Below, in pieces: positions 1 through 9,008 of a stretch of DNA of 64,000 bases. The notes beneath the pieces are model-generated. The model worked only from the letters and a program-made list of their open reading frames with translations. It searched no databases and was not told the origin of the DNA. The stretch spans positions 1-64,000 of the forward strand of contig NZ_JTAM01000004.1 of assembly GCF_000812565.1 (NCBI RefSeq). The letters are read 5' to 3'. Every line of letters starts with the position of its first letter. Position 1 is the stretch's first letter. The position numbers and the translations under genes are program-made. This stretch comes from Flammeovirga sp. OC4 (GTDB lineage: Bacteria > Bacteroidota > Bacteroidia > Cytophagales > Flammeovirgaceae).

Positions 1-315
1 TTATTTTGTTTTATTTAGAAACTTAATTTTCATTGCTCCATTTTACTCTGACACAAAGAATTGTATCATCAAAAAAGTCTTCTTTTACATCATGTTTTTG
101 TTGGCTTTCCGTTCAAAAGCGAGTGCAAAGGTAAGAGCTTGTTTTGAAAATGCAATACCTTATCCAATAAAATATCATCAACAAAAGTAAATACTATACT
201 TTATCACTAATAATCAACATTTTAAAAAACAACTGGAAATTCATTTTTACTCTTGTTATTTCTTCATTCAATAAATAACTAAATTGAACTGTTTTTATAA
301 ATGATATTCTAAAGC
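1..315. other. Intergenic leader with a leftward promoter
   Basis: No gene is visible. The stretch is AT-rich and holds a minus-strand promoter at 126-155, which implies a leftward gene beyond the window edge, and the 5' flank of the glycosyltransferase at 316. I see no clear TAnnTTTG element for that glycosyltransferase. Confidence 0.5.
126..155 (-). promoter_or_regulatory. Bacteroidota-type promoter reading out of the window
   Basis: On the minus strand TTG (155-153) is followed by 19 bases and TACCTTTG (133-126), an exact match to the TTG-N19-TAnnTTTG form used by the Bacteroidota primary sigma factor. It should drive a gene whose start lies left of position 1. Confidence 0.6.
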
Positions 316-1632
316 ATGAAAAAAGTCCTTTTTATCACTTATTATTTCCCTCCTTGTGGTGGAATTTCGATTATTAGACCTTTAAAATTAATCAAATATT
401 TACGTTCGGTAGGATGGGAACCTGTATTAGTCACCCCAAAAGACGCCCATTACCCAACAATAGATAAAGGTTTGATCAACGATTTCCCTCAAGATATAGA
501 AAGAATTGAAGTGCCAATTTGGGAGCCTTATAGCTTATACAAGAAATTTACGGCTCGACCTAAGGATGAAAATGTAATGAATGCGTTAGTGGTAAAAGAT
601 GAAAAAAGTAAAAGATGGAAAGATAGACTTTCTGTTTTTATTAGAAGTAACTTTTTTATACCTGATGCTCGTAAGTTCTGGGTTAAAAAAGCCGTCAATC
701 AACTTTCAGAATATTTAGAGAATAATCATGTAGATGCTATTTTCACTGAAGGTCCTCCGCACTCAGTAACTTTAATTGGTGCTCGATTAAAAGAAAAATT
801 TAATATACCTTGGCTTTCGGATTATCAAGATCCATGGACACAAATTGATTATTATAAAGAATTAATACTTACTCCTTGGGCAGATAAGTATCATCACAAA
901 TTAGAAAAGTTCTGTTTTGATCAAGCTGACGCCACTGTCATTGTCAGTAAAGCTTGGAAAAAAGACCTTGAAGATATTGGAGCGCACAACGTACATACGA
1001 TTCCATGGGGATTTGACCCTAATGACTTTTCTGAAATTGAAAATATAGAAGCAAACAGTTCAAAGTTTGTCATTACCCACCTGGGATTAGCAGGACATGA
1101 TAGGGTTCCAAATGAGCTAATGGAAGCTGTTGTTGAATTAGCAAAAGAATCAGAAGAATTCAAGGAAAAGTTCCAACTGCAATTTATTGGACAAATCGAC
1201 AAAGAGATTTTAGATTGTTTTGAAGAGAACAAACCTCTAGGTGTATTCAAACATATTCCTCAGTTATCAAGAAACGAAGCTCTAAAGCATGGTAAGGAAT
1301 CTTCTGTTCTATTATTACTATTAAATAAAGCGGATAATGCTTCGGGTAGAATACCTGGAAAACTATTTGAATACCTTGCTTTAGATCGAAATATTCTACT
1401 ATTAGGCAATAAAAAAGGAAACTCAGCTGAAATTGTATTAGAAACAAATATGGGAACTTGTTTTGAATACAATGAAAAAGAAGAAACAAAGAAGTACTTG
1501 AAAGAAGCTTTTAATACTTGGACACAAGAAAGGAAGTTACCTTTGGATCGAAATGAAAAATATAAAAATTACACCTCAGAAAAATTAGTCGGTGACTTTG
1601 GGAGAATATTAGATGAAATATCTCAATCCTAA
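316..1632 (+). CDS. Glycosyltransferase, family-4-like
   Basis: A 438-residue cytoplasmic protein with the GT-B layout of GT4-type enzymes. The N-terminus begins MKKVLFITYYFPPCGG, typical of the first Rossmann strand and its Gly-rich loop. The C-terminal half carries VITHLGLAGHDR at the start of the second Rossmann domain and GRIPGKLFEYLAL, which corresponds to the sugar-nucleotide binding helix with a conserved Glu. It would transfer a sugar from a nucleotide donor to a polysaccharide or lipid-linked acceptor; the substrate cannot be read from sequence. It stands alone, with its own terminator and no polysaccharide cluster beside it. The ATG at 316 keeps the complete N-terminal strand, so I keep that start. 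Confidence 0.8.
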   Translation: MKKVLFITYYFPPCGGISIIRPLKLIKYLRSVGWEPVLVTPKDAHYPTIDKGLINDFPQDIERIEVPIWEPYSLYKKFTARPKDENVMNALVVKDEKSKRWKDRLSVFIRSNFFIPDARKFWVKKAVNQLSEYLENNHVDAIFTEGPPHSVTLIGARLKEKFNIPWLSDYQDPWTQIDYYKELILTPWADKYHHKLEKFCFDQADATVIVSKAWKKDLEDIGAHNVHTIPWGFDPNDFSEIENIEANSSKFVITHLGLAGHDRVPNELMEAVVELAKESEEFKEKFQLQFIGQIDKEILDCFEENKPLGVFKHIPQLSRNEALKHGKESSVLLLLLNKADNASGRIPGKLFEYLALDRNILLLGNKKGNSAEIVLETNMGTCFEYNEKEETKKYLKEAFNTWTQERKLPLDRNEKYKNYTSEKLVGDFGRILDEISQS

Positions 1633-1677
1633 ATAAATGATCGAATTCTTTTTTGATTGATTTCGAGTATATCCCAC

Positions 1678-1716
1678 AAAAGTGGTTGGTTCTTTCTAAG
1701 CCTTCCACTTTTTTTA
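1678..1716 (+). terminator. Terminator after the glycosyltransferase
   Basis: AAGTGG and CCACTT arms close a loop of about 19 bases and are followed by a run of T. It lies 50 bp past the stop codon of the gene ending at 1632. Confidence 0.6.
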
Positions 1717-1834
1717 TTTTCACCCCCTATTTCCTCATCAATAATACAACTTAAAAACACAAAAAGACAATACATCCTCCTCCTGTTTTGATGTTCTTTT
1801 TTTGTATATTTATAGACTTATATCAAAGAATTTT

Positions 1835-3859
1835 ATGGATTTCAAATTAGTAGCAGATTTCACCCCTATGGGTGATCAACCGGAAGCCATCAGAAAACTA
1901 TCTGAAGGAGTGGAGAATGGAGAAAAATCTCAAATTCTTCTTGGCGTTACAGGTTCAGGAAAGACTTTTAGCGTAGCTAATGTAATTAAAGAAACAGGGA
2001 GACCCACCCTGATTCTTTGCCATAACAAAACACTAGCAGCTCAATTGTATGGAGAATTCAAACAGTTTTTCCCGGAAAATGCTGTAGAATACTTTATCTC
2101 CTATTATGATTATTACCAGCCAGAAGCTTATATCCAAACCACTGATACATTTATCGAAAAGGACTTAATGATCAATGAGGAAATTGAGAAATTAAGACTT
2201 GCTTGTACTTCTGCATTGATGTCTGGAAGAAGAGACGTGATTGTCGTAGCTTCTGTATCTTGTATTTATGGTATTGGAAATCCTGAAGAATTTGAAAAAA
2301 GTGTTTTAAAGATTTCTGCAGGTGTTCAATATCCAAGACAGCAATTTTTAAGAGATTTAGTTGATATTCTCTATTCTAGAAATGAAGTTGAATTCAACCG
2401 TGGTAATTTCCGAGTCAAAGGTGATACTGTAGACATTTTCCCTGCTTATGCTGATTTTGCTTATAGAGTCATTTATTGGGATGATGAAATTGAAGAAATT
2501 CAGAGAATTGACCCTGAAACGGGACGAATGATTTCTAGGGAAACCAGTATTTCTCTTTTCCCTGCTAACTTATTCGTGACCGGAAAAGATGTAATTAATG
2601 ATGCAATTATTGAAATCCAAGACGAATTAGTAGAACAAGTACAATTCTTTGAAAAAGATCACCGTTCTGCGGAAGCGAAAAGAATAAAGGAAAGAACCGA
2701 GTTTGACCTTGAAATGATCCGAGAATTAGGCTACTGTTCTGGTATTGAAAATTACTCAAGATATTTTGACAGAAGAAGAGCAGGGCAAAGACCTTTCTGT
2801 TTATTGGATTATTTCCCCGATGACTTCTTAATGGTAATTGATGAGAGTCATGTAACGCTTCCACAAATTAGAGCAATGTGGGGAGGTGATAGATCGAGGA
2901 AAGTTTCTTTAGTAGATAATGGTTTTAGATTACCCTCTGCTTTAGACAACAGACCGCTTACTTTTAATGAATTTGAAAATGTCACCAATCAAACGCTTTT
3001 TGTCAGTGCTACACCTGGTGATTATGAACTTTTACAAACGCAGGGTGAAATTACCGAACAGGTTATTCGCCCTACAGGTTTATTGGATCCAGAAATTGAT
3101 GTTCGTCCAACTCTAAATCAAATTGATAATTTACTGGAGGAAGTTCAAGCTACTATTGATAAAGGTGAAAGAGTTTTGATTACCACTCTAACAAAAAGAA
3201 TGGCGGAAGAACTGTCAAAATACCTTGATCAAATTGGCGTAAAATCAACTTACATTCACTCTGAAATCAAACCTTTGGATAGAGTTGAGATTTTAAGAGA
3301 ACTACGTCTTGGGATTGTTGATGTATTAGTTGGGGTGAATTTACTAAGAGAAGGTCTTGATTTACCTGAGGTTTCTCTTGTCACAATTATGGATGCTGAC
3401 AAGGAAGGTTTCTTAAGAAATGTCAGATCTTTAATTCAAACCATTGGTCGTGCAGCAAGAAATTCTAATGGACGAGTGATTATGTATGCAGATAAAATGA
3501 CCGCATCAATGCAAAAAGCTATTGATGAGACAAAGAGAAGAAGACAAATTCAACATGAATATAATTTAGAGCACGGCATCACTCCTACTACAGTGAAGAA
3601 ATCTCAGGATGCAATTTTAGAACAGACGCAAGTTGCTGATAGAAAAGCGATCGTCAAGAGCTACGAACTGGATGAAAGTGATACAGCAAAAGCAGCTGAG
3701 GCTATTTCGGAATATCAAACAAAAAATACTGATGATCTAGAAGCTAAGATTAAAGCGGTAAAACGTGATATGGAGAAAGCAGCGAAAGATCTTGATTTTG
3801 TAGAAGCAGCGAGATTGAGAGATATTATGTTTGAGATGGAAAAGTTGAAGAAGGAGTAG
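1835..3859 (+). CDS. uvrB: Excinuclease ABC subunit B (UvrB)
   Basis: UvrB, 674 residues from the ATG at 1835, is the damage-verifying helicase-like subunit of nucleotide excision repair; it receives DNA from UvrA and recruits UvrC. Walker A GVTGSGKT sits near residues 37-44, the beta-hairpin region with YISYYDYYQPEAY near 90, the motif VIDESHVTLPQ near 340, and the C-terminal UVR coiled-coil (LDFVEAARLRDIMFEMEKLK) that contacts UvrC. An in-frame TTG at 1802 would add 11 residues (MYIYRLISKNF) that do not look like UvrB, while MDFKLVADFTPMGDQP is the usual N-terminus. It is monocistronic here; uvrA and uvrC are not in the window. Confidence 0.97.
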   Translation: MDFKLVADFTPMGDQPEAIRKLSEGVENGEKSQILLGVTGSGKTFSVANVIKETGRPTLILCHNKTLAAQLYGEFKQFFPENAVEYFISYYDYYQPEAYIQTTDTFIEKDLMINEEIEKLRLACTSALMSGRRDVIVVASVSCIYGIGNPEEFEKSVLKISAGVQYPRQQFLRDLVDILYSRNEVEFNRGNFRVKGDTVDIFPAYADFAYRVIYWDDEIEEIQRIDPETGRMISRETSISLFPANLFVTGKDVINDAIIEIQDELVEQVQFFEKDHRSAEAKRIKERTEFDLEMIRELGYCSGIENYSRYFDRRRAGQRPFCLLDYFPDDFLMVIDESHVTLPQIRAMWGGDRSRKVSLVDNGFRLPSALDNRPLTFNEFENVTNQTLFVSATPGDYELLQTQGEITEQVIRPTGLLDPEIDVRPTLNQIDNLLEEVQATIDKGERVLITTLTKRMAEELSKYLDQIGVKSTYIHSEIKPLDRVEILRELRLGIVDVLVGVNLLREGLDLPEVSLVTIMDADKEGFLRNVRSLIQTIGRAARNSNGRVIMYADKMTASMQKAIDETKRRRQIQHEYNLEHGITPTTVKKSQDAILEQTQVADRKAIVKSYELDESDTAKAAEAISEYQTKNTDDLEAKIKAVKRDMEKAAKDLDFVEAARLRDIMFEMEKLKKE

Positions 3860-3907
3860 TCATAGTTTTATTACTTTCAAACGGTATTTCTACATATTTT
3901 CAAGATT

Positions 3908-4098
3908 ACTCTTCCAAGCTACCGTCTTCTTCATTTTTGTCTTAACCCAAAAACGAGGCAAAAAAGTCAAGGCTTAGAAGTCAAAAGCTAAATTTCATTA
4001 CTCTCGCTTAAATGATTTTAAACTCGCTTTGCTCAAACAAGAAAATCATTTTTAACGGCTCAATCCATGAAATTCTTAACGCTTTTCCCTTCAAGGCC
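3908..4098 (+). repeat. Composite structured repeat, copy A (short form)
   Basis: This is the first of four copies of one intergenic repeat (others at 12731, 40439 and 48871). It contains a small hairpin TTTTTG/CAAAAA (3935-3952 region), two imperfect AAGTCAA direct repeats, a 10-bp inverted repeat AAATGATTTT/AAAATCATTT, and the tail CGCTTTTCCCTTCAAGGCC. Copy A ends there and lacks the second half found in the other three. It lies between the convergent ends of uvrB and tuf. No credible protein is encoded; short ORFs across it do not correspond between copies. Confidence 0.85.
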
Positions 4099-4106
4099 AA
4101 TAAAGA

Positions 4107-4175
4107 AAAAGCCATCCCATTGAAAAACGGGATGGCTTTTATATATAAAGAGGTCGTCAATTGCTTGACGACCTC
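4107..4175 (-). terminator. Double hairpin terminator of tuf
   Basis: Reading leftward from tuf, the first hairpin has arms GAGGTCGTCAA/TTGACGACCTC (4150-4175). The second has arms AAGCCATCCC/GGGATGGCTT (4109-4138) followed by TTTTTCTTTA on the minus strand. The second hairpin can also act on rightward transcription from uvrB. Confidence 0.8.
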
Positions 4176-4208
4176 CAAATATGTAAATCAGCTGACGCTG
4201 AAAATCGA

Positions 4209-5387
4209 TTACTCGATGATTGTAGTTACTTGACCAGCACCTACTGTACGTCCACCTTCACGGATCGCGAAACGAAGACCTTCCTCCATTGCGATTTCTT
4301 TTTGAAGATCAACTGTGATAGTTACGTTATCACCTGGCATTACCATCTCAACACCGTCAGGTAAAGCGATAGTACCAGTTACGTCAGTTGTACGGAAGTA
4401 GAACTGAGGGTTGTAACCTTTAAAGAATGGAGTGTGACGACCACCTTCTTCTTTTGAAAGAACGTAGATCTCTGCTGTGAACTTCGAGTGTGGAGTTACA
4501 GAACCTGGCTTACAGATTACCATACCACGCTTGATTTGCTCTTTGTCGATACCTCTAAGAAGGATACCTACGTTATCACCAGCTTCACCTCTATCTAAGA
4601 TCTTACGGAACATCTCAACACCAGTAATAGTTGATGTCATTTTGTCACCTAAACCTAAGATTTCAACAGCGTCACCTGTGTTAGCAACACCTTTCTCAAT
4701 ACGACCTGTAGCTACAGTACCACGACCTGTGATCGAGAATACGTCCTCTACTGGCATTAAGAAATCTTTCTCAACGTCACGAACTGGAAGTGGAATATGC
4801 TCATCTACATTTTCCATTAACTCCTCAACAGTTTTAACCCACTTGTCTTCACCGTTTAAAGCACCTAAAGCAGAACCTCTGATGATTGGAGCGTCGTCAT
4901 ATCCTTTGCTTTCTAATTCTTCAGCAACTTCCATTTCAACAAGCTCTAACATCTCCTCGTCGTCTACCATATCAGCTTTGTTTAAGAAAACAACGATTTT
5001 AGGTACACCAACCTGACGAGCTAAAAGGATGTGCTCTTTAGTTTGAGGCATAGCACCATCAGTAGCAGCTACTACTAAGATAGCACCGTCCATTTGTGCA
5101 GCACCAGTTACCATGTTTTTCACGTAATCGGCGTGACCTGGACAGTCAACGTGTGCATAGTGACGGTTCTCAGTTTGGTATTCAACGTGAGAAGTGTTGA
5201 TCGTGATACCACGCTCTTTTTCTTCTGGTGCGTTGTCAATTTGAGAAAAGTCTCTTTGCTCAGCAAGACCTTTGTTTGCTAAAACTGATGAAATTGCCGC
5301 AGTTAAAGTAGTTTTACCGTGGTCAACGTGACCGATTGTACCAATGTTCAAATGGGGTTTCGAACGGTCAAATGTTTCCTTTGCCAT
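4209..5387 (-). CDS. tuf: Elongation factor Tu
   Basis: EF-Tu, 392 residues, delivers aminoacyl-tRNA to the ribosomal A site as a GTP complex. The G1 motif GHVDHGKT (19-26), G3 DCPGH, G4 NKAD and the SAL G5 motif are intact, followed by both beta-barrel domains and the C-terminal [14 protein letters not shown]. The codon choice is that of a highly expressed gene. It is the last gene of a tRNA-Tyr, tRNA-Thr, tuf transcript. In Bacteroidota tuf is normally followed directly by tRNA-Trp and secE; here those lie 9 kb away on the opposite strand. Confidence 0.98.
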   Translation of the reverse strand: MAKETFDRSKPHLNIGTIGHVDHGKTTLTAAISSVLANKGLAEQRDFSQIDNAPEEKERGITINTSHVEYQTENRHYAHVDCPGHADYVKNMVTGAAQMDGAILVVAATDGAMPQTKEHILLARQVGVPKIVVFLNKADMVDDEEMLELVEMEVAEELESKGYDDAPIIRGSALGALNGEDKWVKTVEELMENVDEHIPLPVRDVEKDFLMPVEDVFSITGRGTVATGRIEKGVANTGDAVEILGLGDKMTSTITGVEMFRKILDRGEAGDNVGILLRGIDKEQIKRGMVICKPGSVTPHSKFTAEIYVLSKEEGGRHTPFFKGYNPQFYFRTTDVTGTIALPDGVEMVMPGDNVTITVDLQKEIAMEEGLRFAIREGGRTVGAGQVTTIIE

Positions 5388-5452
5388 CTTTCTTAAAAAG
5401 AATTATATACAATTAATAGATTTCAATCTTCAGATTTTAAAAAGTAAAATCG

Positions 5453-5524
<72 letters not shown>

Positions 5525-5660
5525 TTATCGCGGTAACCGCAATCTTCGAGGAAGATTTTCGATTTTCCTTTTATAGAGAATAGTTCATGATCTGAAGAAA
5601 CATTCACTACACTCTTCTCAACAAATTGGTCTATATAAAAACAGCTTCATTTATTGATAG

Positions 5661-5741
5661 TGGGAGGGGCAGGATTCGAACCTGCGAAGCCGAAGCAACG
5701 GATTTACAGTCCGTCCCATTTGACCGCTCTGGAACCTTCCC
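5661..5741 (-). tRNA. tRNA-Tyr (GTA), copy 1
   Basis: An 81-nt class II tRNA with a long variable arm, anticodon GTA in CTGTAAA and T-arm CAGGTTCGAATCCTG. The sequence is identical to the two copies at 13488 and 13587. It is the first gene after the promoter at 5793-5822. Confidence 0.93.
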
Positions 5742-6062
5742 AAAAACAGATTTGAGCACTGTAAAAAACAATTCCCGTATCTATTCGAGATGCAAAGGTA
5801 AATTGATTTTCAAAAACTTCAAACATCTATACCAAAAATAGATGAAAATAAGGATGAAATAATTCAACTTTTCATGATACACTACCCCCTAAGGGTACCT
5901 AATTACGCTATTAAAACATTAAAAACCAACATTTTACAAGCAAAATAAAACAAATTTAAATCTTTGTTAAGAGTGTGATAATAAACCTTACTAAAACATT
6001 AAAAATGAACTATTTTCATCAAAAACTACTCATTTATCAGTTTTGGCGAGAAAAATCTTGTA
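5742..6062. other. Intergenic region between tRNA-Tyr and ppx
   Basis: Besides the tRNA/tuf promoter at 5793-5822, the stretch holds a small TACCC/GGGTA hairpin near 5884-5898 and several ATTAAAAA tracts. No gene and no convincing terminator for the ppx-like gene are visible. Confidence 0.4.
5793..5822 (-). promoter_or_regulatory. Promoter of the tRNA-Tyr/tRNA-Thr/tuf operon
   Basis: On the minus strand TTG (5822-5820), exactly 19 bases, then TACCTTTG (5800-5793). The -7 element ends about 50 bp before the mature tRNA-Tyr 5' end. Confidence 0.75.
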
Positions 6063-6971
6063 TTAAAGTAAGACCAAACCTTCTCTTAACGATCCAGATG
6101 AAATGTGTATTTCTTTAACTTTCAGTAAGGTTAAAACATTGAACAATAATAGAGAAGCGGGCACAATCATATCCACTCTTTGAGGAATCAATCCTGGAAT
6201 TTCAAAACGTTGTTCCCTTGTATACCCCACAAATTTTTGATGCATATTTTTATACTCTTCATAACTCACGTTTTTCACTGATGAAGGTTCGCAATCATGA
6301 ATCGCTCCATAAACTTCTTGAATCGTCTGGAATGTTCCTGCCGCACCGATGAATTTCAAAGCAGAAAATTTCTCACTTTCTTCTAATAACGGACGTAGTT
6401 TTTCTTTAATATATGCACCTAATTTCTCACTATTTTCAAGACTAATGGGGTCTTCATGACAAAATTGATCGTAAAGTCGCTGTGCCCCTATTTCAAAACT
6501 TTGTTTCCAAAGCACTTTTTCAGCATCACCTATGATGAATTCTACGCTTCCACCTCCAATATCCATTATAATGGCTGTATCCTGAATAGCAGCATCCGTC
6601 TTGACTCCTTTATAAATAACTTCCGCTTCTTCCTCTCCAGAAAGAATATTGACTACAAATCCATACCTATTATATATGTCTAGAATAAAGGCTTCTCCAT
6701 TGCTGGCAGATCGAACTGCACTAGTAGCCGCCACCTTTACTTCTTCTGCATTATTTTCTTTTATTACTTTATGAAATTTCTCTAATGCATCAAAAGCGCG
6801 CTGCATCGCTTCTTCCGTAATTTCTCCATTGGAAATTCCTCCCTTCCCTAATCGAACAAAAATATCCTGTGTGAAAACCGTTTCAACTTTATCTCCAATT
6901 ATATCAGCTATTAATAATTGAAATGTATTTGTGCCCATATCTATAGAGGCCTTTCTTGTTAGTTCATTCAT
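6063..6971 (-). CDS. Ppx/GppA-family phosphatase
   Basis: A 302-residue cytoplasmic protein of the exopolyphosphatase/guanosine pentaphosphatase family, which hydrolyses polyphosphate or pppGpp. The ASKHA phosphate loops are visible: SIDMGTNTFQLLIAD near residue 10 and IMDIGGGSVEFIIGD near 140. The length matches the short two-domain Ppx1-type form without the HD domain of E. coli Ppx. It is divergent from the DUF368 gene at 7071 and stands alone. Whether polyphosphate or pppGpp is the main substrate cannot be decided from sequence. Confidence 0.88.
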   Translation of the reverse strand: MNELTRKASIDMGTNTFQLLIADIIGDKVETVFTQDIFVRLGKGGISNGEITEEAMQRAFDALEKFHKVIKENNAEEVKVAATSAVRSASNGEAFILDIYNRYGFVVNILSGEEEAEVIYKGVKTDAAIQDTAIIMDIGGGSVEFIIGDAEKVLWKQSFEIGAQRLYDQFCHEDPISLENSEKLGAYIKEKLRPLLEESEKFSALKFIGAAGTFQTIQEVYGAIHDCEPSSVKNVSYEEYKNMHQKFVGYTREQRFEIPGLIPQRVDMIVPASLLLFNVLTLLKVKEIHISSGSLREGLVLL

Positions 6972-7070
6972 TTTTATAAAAAATAATATCTGTTTCTAAA
7001 TTGTTGAAGATGCAAACTTTTTTGTTCGTTTACTTACCTTATCTTTGCCACAAATTATATTAAAGAATCA

Positions 7071-7979
7071 ATGAAAGAAAAACTTTTTATCTTTTTAAAA
7101 GGTGTAGCCATGGGGGCTGCGGATGTTGTGCCGGGTGTATCAGGCGGAACAGTTGCCTTTATTACTGGTATTTATGAAAGACTTTTAAATGCTATTAACT
7201 CCATAGACCTAGAAGCATTAAAACTTTTATCCAAGTTCAAAATCAAAGAGCTTTGGGAGAAACTAGACCTTAACTTTTTGATCCCTTTATTTCTTGGTAT
7301 TGGTACTGCATTATTTTCACTGGCAAAATTGATGAAATACCTTTTGGCTAATGAGCCAATTGGGTTGTGGTCTTTCTTTTTCGGGTTGATTATCGCTTCT
7401 ACTTTATTGGTGAGCCGTCAAGTAAATAAATGGAATGTTGCTTCAATTATTGCATTAATTATAGGTACAGCTTTCTCTTATTATATTACAGTAGCCACTC
7501 CAAGTGAAGCTCCTGAAGGAGAAATTTATGTTTTTGTTGCAGGAATGATTGCTATTTGTGCGATGATATTACCAGGTATTTCAGGTTCTTTTATGCTCTT
7601 ATTAATGGGGCAGTATAATTACATTCTGACTTCTCTTACGGAGTTAAATATCAAAGTAATTGCAATATTTGGAGCAGGTGCTGCGATTGGCATTACTAGC
7701 TTTTCAAGAGTATTATCTTTCTTATTGAAAAAATATCACGACTTTACGATTGCTTTATTATCAGGTGTGATGATTGGTTCTTTGAATAAGGTATGGCCTT
7801 GGAAAAAAGTAATGGAAACTTATGTTGATAGACATGGCGAAACAAAACCTTTAATAGAAAAGTCTATTTTACCTCAATATTTTGAAGGAGATAACCAATT
7901 AGTTTTGGCGATTGTCTTGGCTTTTGTTGGTTTCTTTTTAGTCTATGGAATTGAAAAGTTTGCTTCTAAGGAGGCTTAA
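7071..7979 (+). CDS. DUF368 membrane protein (PopT-type undecaprenyl-phosphate translocase)
   Basis: A 302-residue polytopic inner-membrane protein with the DUF368 signature MGAADVVPGVSGGTVAFITGIYE at its N-terminus and the inverted second copy MILPGISGSFMLLLMGQY in the middle; these two loops mark the internal repeat of the family. DUF368 proteins (PopT) have been shown to recycle undecaprenyl phosphate across the membrane for peptidoglycan and polysaccharide synthesis. A TATCTTTG -7 element at 7040-7047 lies just upstream; its -33 partner is poor. Confidence 0.85.
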   Translation: MKEKLFIFLKGVAMGAADVVPGVSGGTVAFITGIYERLLNAINSIDLEALKLLSKFKIKELWEKLDLNFLIPLFLGIGTALFSLAKLMKYLLANEPIGLWSFFFGLIIASTLLVSRQVNKWNVASIIALIIGTAFSYYITVATPSEAPEGEIYVFVAGMIAICAMILPGISGSFMLLLMGQYNYILTSLTELNIKVIAIFGAGAAIGITSFSRVLSFLLKKYHDFTIALLSGVMIGSLNKVWPWKKVMETYVDRHGETKPLIEKSILPQYFEGDNQLVLAIVLAFVGFFLVYGIEKFASKEA

Positions 7980-7999
7980 ATTATAGATCATTCTACAGA

Positions 8000-8047
8000 A
8001 AAAAAATGGATACCTTATATAATTATAATAGGGTATCCATTTTTTTA
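8000..8047. terminator. Bidirectional terminator between convergent genes
   Basis: Arms ATGGATACC (8006-8014) and GGTATCCAT (8032-8040) are flanked by A-run and T-run, so it can serve both the DUF368 gene and the convergent aldolase gene. Confidence 0.85.
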
Positions 8048-8068
8048 TTTAACGAGAGCTTGATTTGA

Positions 8069-8941
8069 TCAAACAACCAATTCATCTTGAAAATTCACTG
8101 CTTTCAATCGATCTACAACCACCTCTTTAATTAATGGCACTACTTCGTTCATAATAAATGGAGGGTAAGCATTTTTACCAGCTTCATTCATACGTTTCAA
8201 TGCTTCTTGCATATAAGTGGTATGGACGATTGTACCGATATTAATTTTGCTCATCCCCATCGAAATGGATTTCTGAATATCTTGATCAGGAATTCCTGTT
8301 CCTCCGTGCAGTACTAACGGTGCTGGAATCGCATCTGCTATTTCTCCTAGTCTTCCAAAATGAATCTTTGGTTCTTGAGGCGTGAAACCATGTGCTGTTC
8401 CTATTCCAACAGCCACGATATCCGGGTTTGCCTCTTCATATAATTGTGTAACATCTGCTACGGATGCTAAAAAATCATCATCTGATTTCACTTCTACTCC
8501 CCTTCCTAAAATTTTTCCAATTTCAGCTTCAACGACGACATTGGCTGATTTTGCATACTCCACCACTTCCTTTGTCATTTTGATGTTTTCTTCCAAAGGT
8601 TGTTGAGAGCCATCAATCATTACCGAGTCGTACCCTGCATCAATAGCTGCTTTACATTGGTCTACAGAAGTACTGTGATCCAAATGAAGGAATACTTTAT
8701 TGTGCGCATTCAGTCTTACACCTTCCACCATTTTAGCAAAAACCTGAGGAGTGATCAAATCCGCTACAGGTGGGTAAGTCATGACCATTACATGTGTATT
8801 CATTTCATTTGCAGCCTCTACTACAGCTTTTAGGTCATAATTGTCATTGACATTGAAAGCGGCTAAACATCTTTCTGATTTTCTATAGGCTTTAAAAAGC
8901 TCGTGCAATGATGAAAATTGTTCTGAAAATTTCTTTTCCAT
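8069..8941 (-). CDS. Class II (zinc) ketose-bisphosphate aldolase family protein
   Basis: About 290 residues from the ATG at 8941 (MEKKFSEQ). Class II aldolases split a phosphorylated ketose into dihydroxyacetone phosphate and an aldehyde with a catalytic Zn. Visible motifs are HLDHSTS (Zn ligand region), EAEIGKILGRG, GIGTAHG with a metal His, LHGGTG with the last metal His, and KINIGT for phosphate binding. An upstream ATG at 8965 would add MATYHLII, which lies inside an intercistronic hairpin and is less likely. It follows the FucI-like isomerase, and a PfkB kinase lies further upstream, so it probably performs the last step of one sugar pathway. The substrate is unknown. Confidence 0.85.
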   Translation of the reverse strand: MEKKFSEQFSSLHELFKAYRKSERCLAAFNVNDNYDLKAVVEAANEMNTHVMVMTYPPVADLITPQVFAKMVEGVRLNAHNKVFLHLDHSTSVDQCKAAIDAGYDSVMIDGSQQPLEENIKMTKEVVEYAKSANVVVEAEIGKILGRGVEVKSDDDFLASVADVTQLYEEANPDIVAVGIGTAHGFTPQEPKIHFGRLGEIADAIPAPLVLHGGTGIPDQDIQKSISMGMSKINIGTIVHTTYMQEALKRMNEAGKNAYPPFIMNEVVPLIKEVVVDRLKAVNFQDELVV

Positions 8942-8960
8942 AATTATAAGATGATAAGTG

Positions 8961-8989
8961 GCCATGCTTTATTTAAGCATGACCATTTT
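8961..8989 (-). promoter_or_regulatory. Intercistronic hairpin between isomerase and aldolase genes
   Basis: ATGGTCATGCTT and AAGCATGGCCA form an 11-bp stem with one G-U pair around a 4-base loop in the 67-bp gap. It could be a processing or mRNA-stability element, since on the minus strand it is followed by CTTATC rather than a T-run. Confidence 0.45.
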
Positions 8990-9008
8990 TTTGATGAAAT
9001 GAATTGTT

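Noticed and set aside
4477-5282. ORFs on the plus strand across tuf (179 and 62 residues)
   Set aside because: They are antisense to a highly conserved EF-Tu gene with strong codon bias, which opens reading frames on the other strand; no domain or promoter supports them.
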